A DNA stretch of 64,000 nucleotides, from NCBI RefSeq assembly GCF_002812705.1, contig NZ_CP025030.1, positions 2,542,001-2,606,000 of the forward strand, read 5' to 3'. A model generated the notes under the pieces. It searched no databases. It saw nothing but the letters and a program-made list of their open reading frames with translations, and was not told the origin of the DNA. How positions within the stretch are numbered: the stretch's first letter is position 1; every line of letters begins with the position of its first letter. The stretch is from Achromobacter spanius (GTDB lineage Bacteria; Pseudomonadota; Gammaproteobacteria; Burkholderiales; Burkholderiaceae_B). A program made the translations under genes and the position numbers. Below are positions 1-8,641 of this stretch, one piece after another.

Positions 1-390
1 CGTGGCGGCATTGCCGCCAACCTGGCAACTGCCGCGCGCGCCCATGTCCACCGGGAAGAACCAACCGGCTTCAAGCGCGGCTTCCTGCACCTGTTGCAAG
101 GTTGCGCCCGCCTGCACCTGCATGACGCCTTCGACCGCATCGATGGATTCGATGCGGTTCATGCGTTCCATATTGATGACCACATCGCCGTCGGCGGGCA
201 CCGCGCCACCCGCCAGCCCGGTCAAGCCGCCCTGGATGGTGATCTTGCGGCCATGCCGATCCGCATCGCGTACCAGGGCCGCCACCTCGTCGGTGGTAGT
301 AGGCCGGTGCACGACGCTGGGCACGCCCCGCGTCAGGCCGCTCCAGTCGTGCAGGTATCGCTCATCCACAGGCCGTTCATCTCCATTCAT
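1..390 (-). CDS. FAD-linked oxidase (GlcD type), N-terminal part, cut by the window edge
   Basis: Only the first 130 residues are visible; the gene runs off the left edge. The visible part is a PCMH-type FAD-binding segment: TTTDEVAALVRDA at about residues 31-43, GGLTGLAGG at 54-62 and GSCQVGGNAAT at 120-130. This is the pattern of GlcD, D-lactate and D-2-hydroxyglutarate dehydrogenases, flavoenzymes that oxidise 2-hydroxy acids to 2-oxo acids. The ATG at 388-390 overlaps the sulfatase stop as ATGA, so the two genes are translationally coupled. It is the third gene of a Bug-sulfatase-oxidase operon. The substrate-binding C-terminal half is outside the window, so the substrate cannot be named. 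Confidence 0.8.
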   Translation of the reverse strand, partial: MNGDERPVDERYLHDWSGLTRGVPSVVHRPTTTDEVAALVRDADRHGRKITIQGGLTGLAGGAVPADGDVVINMERMNRIESIDAVEGVMQVQAGATLQQVQEAALEAGWFFPVDMGARGSCQVGGNAAT

Positions 391-1835
391 GCCGCTTGCT
401 CCACCTTGGGGGCGGGCGTTGCGCCGCTTGAGCCCATCGTCGAGGCGGCTTCCGGTCCACCCATGCGTTCAATCAACGCGGCCTGGTCGGCCTTGGCCTG
501 CCGGTCCACCTCTTCCGGATTGCAGATCGCGTACAGCGCGGCCTTCATTCCCGCCAGCACGGCGGCATAAGCGGGTTCGCCTGCCAGGTCGTGCAGTTCG
601 CCGGGGTCCGACTCCAGGTTGAACAGTTCCGGCTGACAGCGCACGTAGTGGTGATACTTCCAAGGCCCCTTGCGCAGCATGAAACCCGCGGTGTTGCTGC
701 CGGCCGCATGATATTCGCTGAGGATGGCGCGGTCGTCGTCGACGGGTTGCCGCGCAATATCGAATAGCGATTGCCCCGCCCGCGTGCCCATGTGCGGCGT
801 CGGGTCCACACCTACTGCCTGCAAGATCGTCGGATACAGGTCCAGCAGGTCCACCGCGGTATCGCAGACGGAAGGCGAGACGTCGGGGCCGGCCAGGATC
901 ATCGGGATGCCGACGCTTTCCTGGTAGAGCGTGGATTTTCCCCATAGCCCACGGGCGCCCACGTTGTCGCCGTGGTCCGACGTATAGACCACGTGCGTGG
1001 AATCAGCCAGGCCGAGCGCGCCCAGTGCGTCCACGATGCGGCCCACGTTGCTGTCCAGAAAGCTGCATAGCCCGTAGTACGCCAGGAACGCATTGACGCG
1101 CTCGTCTTCGCTTTCGAAGGTGTCTTCGCTGCGCTCGAATTCCGCGTAGGCCTGCACCCAGGGATGGCGTTCGTAGCCGTCTTTGGGATGCAGCTTGGCG
1201 TCGGGGATCTGCCGGGCGTCGTACAGGTCAAAGAACTCCCGAGGCGCGATCAGCGGGAAGTGCGGCGCCACCAGGCCCACGTACAACACGAATGGTTCAC
1301 CGCGATCGGCCGCCGCGCGCAGCCACTCCAGGGTGCGGTCGGTAACGGACCTGTCATAGGACGTATAAGGCGATTCGCCCATGCCGATGCGATCGCCCAA
1401 CATGCGCTTGCGTCCTGCCACCGGCAAGTAAGGGTCCCGGATGGATGCCCACACCATGCCGTGCCCGCCCACCACGTGCATGGGGATATGTTCCGCATCG
1501 AAGCCGACCGGGTCTTCTTCATTGCGATAGTGCAGCTTGCCGATGCTTTCAACGTTGATGCCCTGCTGCTGCAACACATGGCCCCAGCCTTGCGGATCAC
1601 CCACGTACGGCATGGCGTTATCCCAATGCCGGGTCTGGTGCACGCGATAGCCGGTGGCGAACGCCGCGCGCGCCGGCACGCAGATCGGGCTGGGCGTGTA
1701 GGCGTTCGGAAAGCGTGCGCCACGCGCGGCAAGCGCGTCCAGGTTTGGCGTCTTGATGAACGGATGTCCGGAACAACCCATGAACGCGGGATTGTGTTCA
1801 TCGGACATGATGACGACGATGTTTTTGCCTTTCAT
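387..1835 (-). CDS. sulfatase (arylsulfatase/choline-sulfatase superfamily)
   Basis: A 482-residue type I sulfatase. The N-terminal IVVIMSDEHN supplies metal-binding Asp/Glu. C52 sits in the C-V-P-A-R signature that is converted to formylglycine in active members. TSDHGDNVG in the second half matches the second metal site. No signal peptide is visible, so it is probably cytoplasmic, as choline-sulfatases are. I chose the ATG at 1835 over the longer frame to 1862 because GGAAG lies 5 nt upstream and the protein then begins right before the family core. It follows a Bug gene (39 nt) and overlaps a FAD oxidase gene, so it probably desulfates an imported organic sulfate ester before oxidation; the ester is unknown. 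Confidence 0.88.
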   Translation of the reverse strand: MKGKNIVVIMSDEHNPAFMGCSGHPFIKTPNLDALAARGARFPNAYTPSPICVPARAAFATGYRVHQTRHWDNAMPYVGDPQGWGHVLQQQGINVESIGKLHYRNEEDPVGFDAEHIPMHVVGGHGMVWASIRDPYLPVAGRKRMLGDRIGMGESPYTSYDRSVTDRTLEWLRAAADRGEPFVLYVGLVAPHFPLIAPREFFDLYDARQIPDAKLHPKDGYERHPWVQAYAEFERSEDTFESEDERVNAFLAYYGLCSFLDSNVGRIVDALGALGLADSTHVVYTSDHGDNVGARGLWGKSTLYQESVGIPMILAGPDVSPSVCDTAVDLLDLYPTILQAVGVDPTPHMGTRAGQSLFDIARQPVDDDRAILSEYHAAGSNTAGFMLRKGPWKYHHYVRCQPELFNLESDPGELHDLAGEPAYAAVLAGMKAALYAICNPEEVDRQAKADQAALIERMGGPEAASTMGSSGATPAPKVEQAA

Positions 1836-1874
1836 AGTGCTTCCTGGATATAGCCAGGCCACGCGCGCGGCGCG

Positions 1875-2857
1875 TCAGGCCTCGGGGGTGTAGCCGCTGT
1901 CCTTGACGACCCGGGCCCAGAACGCATCTTCGCGTTCCATCTGTCGTTTCAAGGCGGCGGGCGCGGTGACTTTGGGGTCGAAGAATTGCTGCTGCATGAC
2001 TTTTGCAAACGCAGGCGAACGCACGGCATCGGCCACGGCCCCCGCCAATGCCTGTGCCTGGTCGGCGGGCAAGCTCTTGTTGCCGATCAGCGTGAAGTAC
2101 TCGGCCACCGTCAGCGACGGATAGCCCGCTGTGGCGAACGTGGGCACGTCGGGCAGCGCGGACGACGGCGCCGAACCGGTCATGGCCAGGATGCGGATCT
2201 TGCCGGCCTTGTGCATGGGAATCAGGTTGGGCAGCGTGGTGATCAGCGCGGGCAGGACGCCGCCCACGGTGTCCGTCAGCGCCAGTGAACCGCCCTTGTA
2301 TGGAATCGGCGTCAAGGGAACCTTGCTGGCGTTCGCCAGCATGACGCCCAGGAAGTGCATGACGGTGCCCGCGCCGGGCGTGCCGTAGACCGCCATGCGC
2401 GGGTCCTTTTGCGCCAGCGCCAGGAACTCTTGCAACGTTTTCGCCGGGCTGTCGGCGCCCACCGCGAATCCAAAATCAAACTGGCTGGCGGTGCCCAGCG
2501 GCGTAAAGTCCGCGGGGGTGTAGCGCAGGTCTTTGTATAGATGCGGATACAGCGTCAGGTTCGTGGAGGGGGTGAACAGCACGGCATTGCCCGTGCCATT
2601 GCCATTGCCGCCCGCCGCCAGCAACGAGTCGACCGCGATGCGGCCTCCCGCGCCGGCCTTGTTTTCAACGATGAGGGTGTAGCCCGATGCCCGCATGCCT
2701 TCGGCCAGCGCACGGGCCACCAGGTCGGCCGCGCCGCCCGGGGCAAAACCCACCAGCATGCGTAAGGGGGGCTGGCCTGTAGCTGCCTGATCGGCAGCGC
2801 GCTACAGCACACGGCGGCGCCCATGGCGCCCAGGAACTGTCTGCGTCGTACGTGCAT
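1875..2857 (-). pseudogene. Bug-family solute-binding protein with an apparent frameshift
   Basis: Two frames together make one Bug protein (TctC-like periplasmic binding protein for organic acids). The ATG at 2857 starts a Tat-like leader, RRRQFLGAMGAAVCCSA, ending near residue 28. The body continues in another frame from 2759 (MLVGFAPGGAADLVAR). The break falls in a run of six C on the minus strand at about 2766-2771: one extra C would give QASPPLRMLVGF, a normal Bug join, and a protein of about 327 residues. The body has the usual PYKGG, PDVPT and AEYF segments. Translation from 2759 alone would lack a signal peptide. It could be a sequencing error, a true frameshift or a slippage-prone switch. 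It heads the sulfatase operon. Confidence 0.75.
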
Positions 2858-2964
2858 GCTTGTCTCCGTATCGGCGCTTTTGATGCGCCATTTTTGGAGT
2901 AGCGTACGGCTGCGTCAGACCTGAAGACAAATATTATTTATCTGTGTTTTATATAAGTTTTTTC

Positions 2965-3891
2965 TTATGCCAGTTTTCCGCGCAGCACCTTGCGTGCGAC
3001 CAGCGTGCGCAAGACGGTTTCCAGCGCGTGTTCCATGGCCAGCGTCGTGCTGTCTGGCGCGCCTTCGGCCACGCGCACAATGGATTGCATACGCGCAATG
3101 GGCGGTCGGACCAGGCGCCGTTCCCCCATGGCCTTGTTGCCACGCGCCAGTTCCAGGCCAGCGCTGTCGGGCAGGATCGCAAACGCCACGCCGTCGCGCA
3201 CCAAGGCAAAATTCAGTTCGGGGTCGTTGATCTCGTACTTCACGTTCAGCGGGCAATCCAGATCCAGCGCCGTGCGTTCGATCAGGCGGCGCAAATCGTG
3301 GTCACGGTCAGGCGCCACCAGCGGACGCGACCCGATCGCGGAAAACGCCATCGTCTTTCCCGGCCGATCGAATAGCGATTCCAGTCCGAACAACGAAAAC
3401 TGTTCTTCATAGACCGGCTTGCAATACAGCCCCGGCAATTCGAAGGCGTTGGGCATGAGCGCCACGTCCAGTTGCCGCGTTTGCAGCGCCACGCGCACTT
3501 CGCTGGACAAGGCCGACGACAACAACAGCCGGACGTCGGGGTAGTTCTGTTCGACGTACCGCACGAGCGGCGCGGCAAGCACCTGGGCCAAGGACCGGGC
3601 CAGGCATACCCGAACCGGCCCGCGTGGCTTGCCCGTGGGGGCCAGCACGTCGGTCTTCAGCGATTCCAATTGCTCCAGAATCGACGTGGCGCGTTGCTGC
3701 AGGCGCTTGCCTTCGGCGGTAAGTGTCACGCCCTTGGCATGCCGTTCAAACAAGGCCACGCCCAACTCGGCTTCCAACGCCGCCACGTGCTGGCTAAGCG
3801 CGGGCTGCGCGATGCGCAACGCGGCCGAGGCCAGCGACAAGCTGCCGCTGCGGGCGATTTCCAGAAAATAGCGGAGCTGGCGTGGGGTCAT
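2965..3891 (-). CDS. LysR-family transcriptional regulator
   Basis: A 308-residue LTTR. The N-terminal winged helix-turn-helix (about residues 1-60) begins MTPRQLRYFLEIARSGS and includes the AQPALSQHVAALE recognition region. A co-inducer domain follows (about 90-300). The sequence resembles the Nac/Cbl-type LTTR branch. It lies 107 nt upstream of the frameshifted Bug gene on the same strand and only 3 nt after the lipoprotein gene. It is the likely regulator of the Bug-sulfatase-oxidase operon, which is inference from position. The inducer is unknown. Confidence 0.9.
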   Translation of the reverse strand: MTPRQLRYFLEIARSGSLSLASAALRIAQPALSQHVAALEAELGVALFERHAKGVTLTAEGKRLQQRATSILEQLESLKTDVLAPTGKPRGPVRVCLARSLAQVLAAPLVRYVEQNYPDVRLLLSSALSSEVRVALQTRQLDVALMPNAFELPGLYCKPVYEEQFSLFGLESLFDRPGKTMAFSAIGSRPLVAPDRDHDLRRLIERTALDLDCPLNVKYEINDPELNFALVRDGVAFAILPDSAGLELARGNKAMGERRLVRPPIARMQSIVRVAEGAPDSTTLAMEHALETVLRTLVARKVLRGKLA

Positions 3892-3894
3892 GCG

Positions 3895-4944
3895 CTATTT
3901 TGCCTTACCCATCGACAGCGGCACCCCCCAGATCGGATCTTCCATGCCTTGCTTGCCCAGCGGCGTGATCTGCATGGGTTGTAGCGTGGACAGCAACTGC
4001 CGGTGCGCGTCGCTCAAGCTGTGGCGCTGCGCGATGAGCTTCTGCGTGAAATCCATTGGTGCCGGGCGCGTGTAGACCGTGAAGTCTTCTAGCGGGCATT
4101 CGATCATCTTGGGGTCGACCGCGCGGCAGCCCGATTGCTTGTACTTGTAGCTGGGCGTCTTCATGTGCATGCGCTGGCTCAGCACCAGTTGGCCGCCCTT
4201 GAGGGTAAAGCTGGCCAAGGCCAGCTTCGGCGGCACGCGCGACTGCACTTTGATGGCGGGGATATCGCGCGAATCCGTTTGCTCGTAGTAGCCGGCGCGG
4301 GATCCCTGCGTGGTTTCGGTGTATTGCTCTTCGCCCCAACTGACGCAGTTGCCCGATGCCCGGTGCACGGCCGTGCACACCGTGCGCGTCTTGAGCTGGG
4401 TGCCGGTGGTGCCTTCGTGCCAGTTGGTTTCCTTGTAGAACTCGCGATAAAGCTCCGGCGATAGATAGGTGGTGCCGTTGGCGCCCCGGCCCGAGCCCAC
4501 CGGACCGGGGCGCGCGCCCACCTGGTCCAGCAAGGCATTCAGCTTGTAGTCGTCGCCACCGGTCAGCAGGTATTTGCCGGGCGGCAGGATATGCACTTCA
4601 AAGGCCTTGAACAGGTAGGTGGCCTGCTTGTCCCGTTGCAGGGAATTGTTCTGGAACTTGCGGCCAAAGGTGATCTTCGGCTGCTGTTCGTGCATCCAGA
4701 CTGTGTTGCCGGTCCACTTGGTCATCGACTCCGCGTCGTTCAAGCTGGCGTGCGGCATCACGTCGGCCACCAGCACCACGGCCATGTCGGCCTTCAGGGC
4801 CTCGCCGATCAGGTCCAGCAGTTGCGCGTAGCGCGGGTCGTCCATGCTGCCTTCGCCGTTGTAATCCGGCACGTGCACGCAGCCCGACAAGGCCAGGGCA
4901 AGCGTCAGGGCGGAAAGGGCAACGCGCGGTCGCGGCAGCGTCAT
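3895..4944 (-). CDS. putative lipoprotein, unknown function
   Basis: A 349-residue protein with a lipoprotein signal: short positive N-terminus, hydrophobic core LTLALALSGC, lipobox Cys at about residue 22. The ATG at 4944 is preferred over the frame start at 5040 because it puts the signal at the N-terminus and has AAAGGA about 10 nt upstream. I do not recognise the mature part, which carries several Cys residues in its middle third (RTVCTAVHRASGNCVSWGE). It should be anchored in the inner or outer membrane facing the periplasm. It ends 3 nt before the LysR gene, but I see no functional link. Confidence 0.75.
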   Translation of the reverse strand: MTLPRPRVALSALTLALALSGCVHVPDYNGEGSMDDPRYAQLLDLIGEALKADMAVVLVADVMPHASLNDAESMTKWTGNTVWMHEQQPKITFGRKFQNNSLQRDKQATYLFKAFEVHILPPGKYLLTGGDDYKLNALLDQVGARPGPVGSGRGANGTTYLSPELYREFYKETNWHEGTTGTQLKTRTVCTAVHRASGNCVSWGEEQYTETTQGSRAGYYEQTDSRDIPAIKVQSRVPPKLALASFTLKGGQLVLSQRMHMKTPSYKYKQSGCRAVDPKMIECPLEDFTVYTRPAPMDFTQKLIAQRHSLSDAHRQLLSTLQPMQITPLGKQGMEDPIWGVPLSMGKAK

Positions 4945-5360
4945 GGGATCGGTCCTTTGAAGGGGCTGAGTCGGGTGAGTGACCGCGCATGCTACTGAAT
5001 TGGGATGGCGCTGCAATACCCGGATGGTGGCCTGAAACATGGCGCAGGCCGGGTGGGCGCGAACCCCCGGGCGGGCGGTGCTTGCCTGCGCGGGCGGTTC
5101 GTGGCGGGAATCCTGAAATGGCGAGGGTTGCGGCCCTGTTGGGGGCTCGGATTGCCAGCTGGACCCAGGTCAAGCCGAATGGCGGGTTTGGAAATTTATT
5201 GTTGCCATTGTTTCGGCCTGGGCCTTTGCCGCCGTCCTTTGTGGTCGTCCTTGTGGCCGTCCTTTGTGGCCGTCCTTTGTGGCCGTCCTTTACGCCTTGG
5301 CCTGTATGCGGCCTGGACCCGTGTCTGCGCGAAAAACCCGTTCGTCCGCGCGTAGGGATG
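4945..5360. other. intergenic stretch of about 416 bp with a tandem array
   Basis: No convincing gene is seen here. The open frames crossing it (for example 5005-5355) are repeat-driven and lack family features. It holds the upstream region of the lipoprotein gene and the 13-bp tandem array at 5231-5294, then the 3' end of the next Bug gene. Confidence 0.6.
5231..5294. repeat. 13-bp tandem array, five units
   Basis: Units GCCGTCCTTTGTG (5231-5243), a 12-bp variant GTCGTCCTTGTG (5244-5255), two further perfect copies (5256-5268, 5269-5281) and a diverged last unit GCCGTCCTTTACG (5282-5294). It lies in non-coding DNA downstream of the Bug gene stop at 5361. Confidence 0.9.
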
Positions 5361-6356
5361 CTATTGCGCGGTGATCTTTGCCGACTCGATCAGCGCCCGC
5401 CAACGTTGCACTTCGCTGTTCCAGAAGGGCGCGAATTCCGCCGGCCCGCGCGCATCGACGCTAAAGCCTAGCGAGCGCGTTTTCTCCGCGACCTCGGGCC
5501 GCGCCATGATGCTGACGAGCTCTTTGCCCAGGCGTTGGACGATGGCGTCCGGGGTTGCAGCGGGCAGCATGACGGCGGTCCATTGTTCGACGTTCAGCTT
5601 CGGCATGCCTGCCTCGGCGGAAGTCGGCACATTCGGCACTTGCGGGTTGCGCGCCGCGCTGGCAATGGCAATGGCGCGCAGCTTGCCCGACTGGACGTAG
5701 GGCAGGGACTCGGCGTAGTTGCTGAAGATCACATCAAGCTGCCCGCCCATCAGGTCCGTCAATGACGGCGCGCCGCCGGCATAGGGGATGTGCAGGATGT
5801 TGGTGCCATTGATCTGGTTGAACAAGGCCAGGGACAAATGCGATGGCGTGCCCACGCCGCTGGACCCGGCATTCAATGCCTTGCCCTTCGCCGCCTTGGC
5901 CAGGTCGTCCAGCGTGCGGATGGTGCTGTTGGCCGGCACCACGACCAGGATCGGTGTCGAGGCCAATAGCGCGACGGGCTTCAGGTCTTTGGTGATGTCG
6001 AAGCGGCTTCGGTCGCGCAGCAAGGTGGCGTTCACCGAGTGCGTCATGGTGATGGCCAGCAGCGTATTGCCATCGGGCGCCGCGCGCGACACCTGTTCGG
6101 CGCCGATCATCGCGCCCGCGCCCGGGCGGTTTTCCACCACCACGGTCACGCCCAGGCGCTCGCCGAGTTGTTGGCCCACCAGGCGAGCCATGACGTCCGT
6201 CAATCCGCCCGGCGGGAAGGGCACGACGTATTTCAACACGCTGCCTTTGGCGGGGTAGTCGGCGGCGGGTGCTTGTGATTGTGCTTGTACCCCGGCGGCG
6301 GGGGCGATGGCGGCAAGCGCTAAGGCCGAAGCCAGCAACATTCTTCTGGTAATCAT
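5361..6356 (-). CDS. Bug-family (TctC-like) solute-binding protein
   Basis: A 331-residue periplasmic binding protein of the tripartite tricarboxylate transporter type. The signal peptide MITRRMLLASALALAAIA ends around AQA (residues 24-26). VVPFPPGGLTDVMAR is the ligand-loop motif of the family; VVENRPGAGAMIG, IPYAGGAPSLTDLMGGQ and PNVPTSAEAG follow in the usual order. It captures a carboxylated solute in the periplasm. It lies 68 nt after a 2-hydroxyacid dehydrogenase gene on the same strand, with a LysR gene upstream, so the three probably serve one substrate. No TctA or TctB membrane gene is nearby. Confidence 0.93.
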   Translation of the reverse strand: MITRRMLLASALALAAIAPAAGVQAQSQAPAADYPAKGSVLKYVVPFPPGGLTDVMARLVGQQLGERLGVTVVVENRPGAGAMIGAEQVSRAAPDGNTLLAITMTHSVNATLLRDRSRFDITKDLKPVALLASTPILVVVPANSTIRTLDDLAKAAKGKALNAGSSGVGTPSHLSLALFNQINGTNILHIPYAGGAPSLTDLMGGQLDVIFSNYAESLPYVQSGKLRAIAIASAARNPQVPNVPTSAEAGMPKLNVEQWTAVMLPAATPDAIVQRLGKELVSIMARPEVAEKTRSLGFSVDARGPAEFAPFWNSEVQRWRALIESAKITAQ

Positions 6357-6424
6357 GTGGTCTCCTCTCCGTGTATTTTTTTATGGTGTTGCAAGGTCGG
6401 TGTTGCCAATGCGGTGTTGCGAAA

Positions 6425-7348
6425 TCAGGCCAGCGCCGCCAGCACCTTATCGGCAACCAGGCTGCTTACCCGTTGGTTGGATTCGGTGGTCAAGCCTGCT
6501 GTGTGGGGCGTGAGGATCAGGTTTGGGCACCCCTGGAAATGCGGCGCCGGGGCAAGCGGCTCGACGTCGAAGACGTCCAGGGCGGCGCCGCCAAGCTGTC
6601 CGCCGCGCAGGGCGCTGGCCACGGCGGCCTCGTCAACAATGCCGCCACGCGCGGTGTTGATGAGGATGGCGCCCGGCCGCATGGCTTGAATGCGTGTGGC
6701 ATTGAGCAAATTGCGCGTCGATTCCAATAGCGGCATGTGCAAGCTGAGCACGTCCGCCTGCGCCAGCACATTGTCCAGGCTGGCGGGGGCTGCGCCCAGC
6801 TTCGCGAACAGCGGGTCGCCATGCGCCAGTGCCGGGTCAAACGCGACCACCGACATGCCGAGCGCCTTGGCCAGCCGCGCGGTTAGTTGTCCGATCGATC
6901 CAAAGCCCAGCAAGCCCAGGGTCTTGCCCGAGATCTCGCGGCCTTTGGACAGCGCATCGCGCGGCCATTCGCCCGCCGCGACCGCCGCCGAGGATGCATA
7001 AGAGCCGCGCAGCAGCACCATCGCGGTCGCGATCACGTATTCGGCAACGCTGTTGGCGTTTGCGCCGGTGGCGGGAAACACCTGTATGCCTTGTTGTTCG
7101 CAGCCCGCCAGGTCGATGTTGTCCAGGCCGACACCCAGCCGTCCCACCACCTTGCACCGCTTGAGCGACGCCAGCAGTTCGCCGCGCACCTGCGTGCGGT
7201 TGCGCACAATCAGTGCGTCGCAAGTGGTCGCCAGTTCACACAGGCGCGGCAGGTCGTCGACCAGCTTCGGGTTGTAGGTGACGTCTGCTTTTTCCCGTAG
7301 CCGGTCGACCGCGGGTGCGTCCATGAATTCAGTCACGACGATGTTCAA
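6425..7348 (-). CDS. D-2-hydroxyacid dehydrogenase (NAD-dependent)
   Basis: A 307-residue member of the D-isomer-specific 2-hydroxyacid dehydrogenase family, which interconverts 2-oxo acids and D-2-hydroxy acids with NAD(P)H. The Rossmann motif GLLGFGSIGQLTARLAKALG, the catalytic Arg in NTARGGIVDE, the Glu region and the catalytic His in LTPHTAGLTTES are all present. I chose the TTG at 7346-7348 because GGAAGGAGGAG lies just upstream and the family N-terminus (LNIVVTEFMDAP) begins there; the longer frame to 7495 adds residues unlike the family. It is followed by a Bug gene and preceded by a LysR gene. Confidence 0.88.
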   Translation of the reverse strand: MNIVVTEFMDAPAVDRLREKADVTYNPKLVDDLPRLCELATTCDALIVRNRTQVRGELLASLKRCKVVGRLGVGLDNIDLAGCEQQGIQVFPATGANANSVAEYVIATAMVLLRGSYASSAAVAAGEWPRDALSKGREISGKTLGLLGFGSIGQLTARLAKALGMSVVAFDPALAHGDPLFAKLGAAPASLDNVLAQADVLSLHMPLLESTRNLLNATRIQAMRPGAILINTARGGIVDEAAVASALRGGQLGGAALDVFDVEPLAPAPHFQGCPNLILTPHTAGLTTESNQRVSSLVADKVLAALA

Positions 7349-7460
7349 AAACTCCTCCTTCCGACGGCACTGGCCGCTTGCTGTGATCCGGCCCATGCAC
7401 GATGCCAAGATCCATACTAAGAAGGCGAGAGATTTATCAAAAGCTAATTTTTTTACATCT

Positions 7461-7483
7461 GAGCATCGGTAAATGCGATGCTC
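7461..7483. promoter_or_regulatory. 8-bp perfect dyad upstream of the dehydrogenase gene
   Basis: GAGCATCG (7461-7468), 7-nt spacer, CGATGCTC (7476-7483), next to a T-rich run. It lies between the LysR stop (7505) and the dehydrogenase TTG (7348). T-tract polarity is wrong for a leftward terminator, so an operator is more likely. Confidence 0.4.
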
Positions 7484-7504
7484 GTGGGATGACAAACACG
7501 ACGG

Positions 7505-8386
7505 CTATTTCGCCAGCGGAGAAGATTCCCCGAATTCCCGGAAGCAGTTCACCAGCACCTGCGTGGTCCGGCTGTCGTTGTTGGCGTGGCGCACGGCCAG
7601 GCACACGGTGCGGTACAAGCCCGGCAGGTCAATGAACTTCAACGCGCCGTCGCTGCGCGCGGGGCCTTTCAGCACGGGCAGGACGGTGACGCCGATGTCA
7701 TGGCGCACGATGGACAACACAGCGTCATGCGAGTCCAGCTCCATCGCGGGCCGGACCGAGACGCCGCTGTCCTGGATGAACGAATCGATCTGCTTGCCAA
7801 TCCAGGTGGTTTTGTCGAACGCGATATAGGGATATTCCTCCAACGCGGCTTTGACGTTGGTGAAATTGCGCTTGGCGCTCATGACCAGCGCCAAGGGTTC
7901 GGTATACAGCTCGTGAAAGCACAGCGTCGTGGAGAAATGCGGTGGCGGCATCGAAATCACCGCCGCATCCAGCAAGCCCGCTTCCACCTGCAACGCAAGA
8001 TCCGGCGACCGTTTCGCGGTAATGCGCAATTCCAGGGAGGGATGTTCGGCCCCCAGCCGCTTGAGCACATCCGGCAAGCCCCCACTCAATGTGCTGGTGA
8101 TGATGCCCAGCGCCAGCCTGCCCTTGAGACGGCTGGAATTGCCCAGCGACGCCATCTCGCTTTCCAGGTCCAGGACCCGTCGGGCAAGCGGCAGGAGCTG
8201 ATGCGCGCGATCGTTCAACAGGATGGAGCGGCCGGTGCGTACGAATAGCTCGACACCCAGTTCTTCTTCCAGGTTCCGAAGCTGAACGCTGACGGCCGCG
8301 GGCGACAAATGCACGGCCTGCGCGGCGGCGGTCACGGTGCCGAATTGGTGTAGCGCCAGGAAAGCGCGCAGGGAGCGGCTTTGCAT
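7505..8386 (-). CDS. LysR-family transcriptional regulator
   Basis: A 293-residue LTTR. The N-terminal helix-turn-helix (about 1-60) runs MQSRSLRAFLALHQFGTV and includes HLSPAAVSVQLRNLEEELG. The remainder is a periplasmic-binding-fold co-inducer domain. It precedes the 2-hydroxyacid dehydrogenase and Bug genes on the same strand with a 156-nt gap carrying a dyad. Most LTTR genes are divergent from their targets, so a head-to-tail arrangement is less usual. The inducer is unknown. Confidence 0.9.
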   Translation of the reverse strand: MQSRSLRAFLALHQFGTVTAAAQAVHLSPAAVSVQLRNLEEELGVELFVRTGRSILLNDRAHQLLPLARRVLDLESEMASLGNSSRLKGRLALGIITSTLSGGLPDVLKRLGAEHPSLELRITAKRSPDLALQVEAGLLDAAVISMPPPHFSTTLCFHELYTEPLALVMSAKRNFTNVKAALEEYPYIAFDKTTWIGKQIDSFIQDSGVSVRPAMELDSHDAVLSIVRHDIGVTVLPVLKGPARSDGALKFIDLPGLYRTVCLAVRHANNDSRTTQVLVNCFREFGESSPLAK

Positions 8387-8469
8387 GAGTAGGGTGGGGC
8401 TGTGGGGTGGCGGCTACGTTAACACGCGGGCTGCGAGGTGAAGAGCTGATTGGATGCTGCACATTAGTT

Positions 8470-8522
8470 TCAGTGAAAGTGCGCCTTTCAACAAATGTTG
8501 AAAGGCGTGGATTCAGTGAAAA
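8470..8522. promoter_or_regulatory. hairpin nested between two direct repeats
   Basis: A perfect 11-bp inverted repeat, CGCCTTTCAAC (8483-8493) and GTTGAAAGGCG (8498-8508), with a 4-nt loop. It is flanked by identical TTCAGTGAAA copies at 8470-8479 and 8513-8522, each a near-palindrome. It lies between the MFS gene end (8642) and the LysR start (8386). The flanking T/A runs do not make a clear terminator. Confidence 0.6.
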
Positions 8523-8641
8523 AAGCAGCGGCTCATGCAAGTCATGTTGTAGATTCTTTCGTCTTGAAAGCGCTGAGCGCGAGGCTGCCCTGTGGGGCTG
8601 GCAACCTGAAACAGCAGCACGCAATCAACCCGCGCTGCCCG

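Noticed and set aside
7461..7483. Terminator for the LysR gene at 7505
   Set aside because: The stem is good, but the T run is on the wrong side for leftward transcription, so I list it as a possible operator instead.
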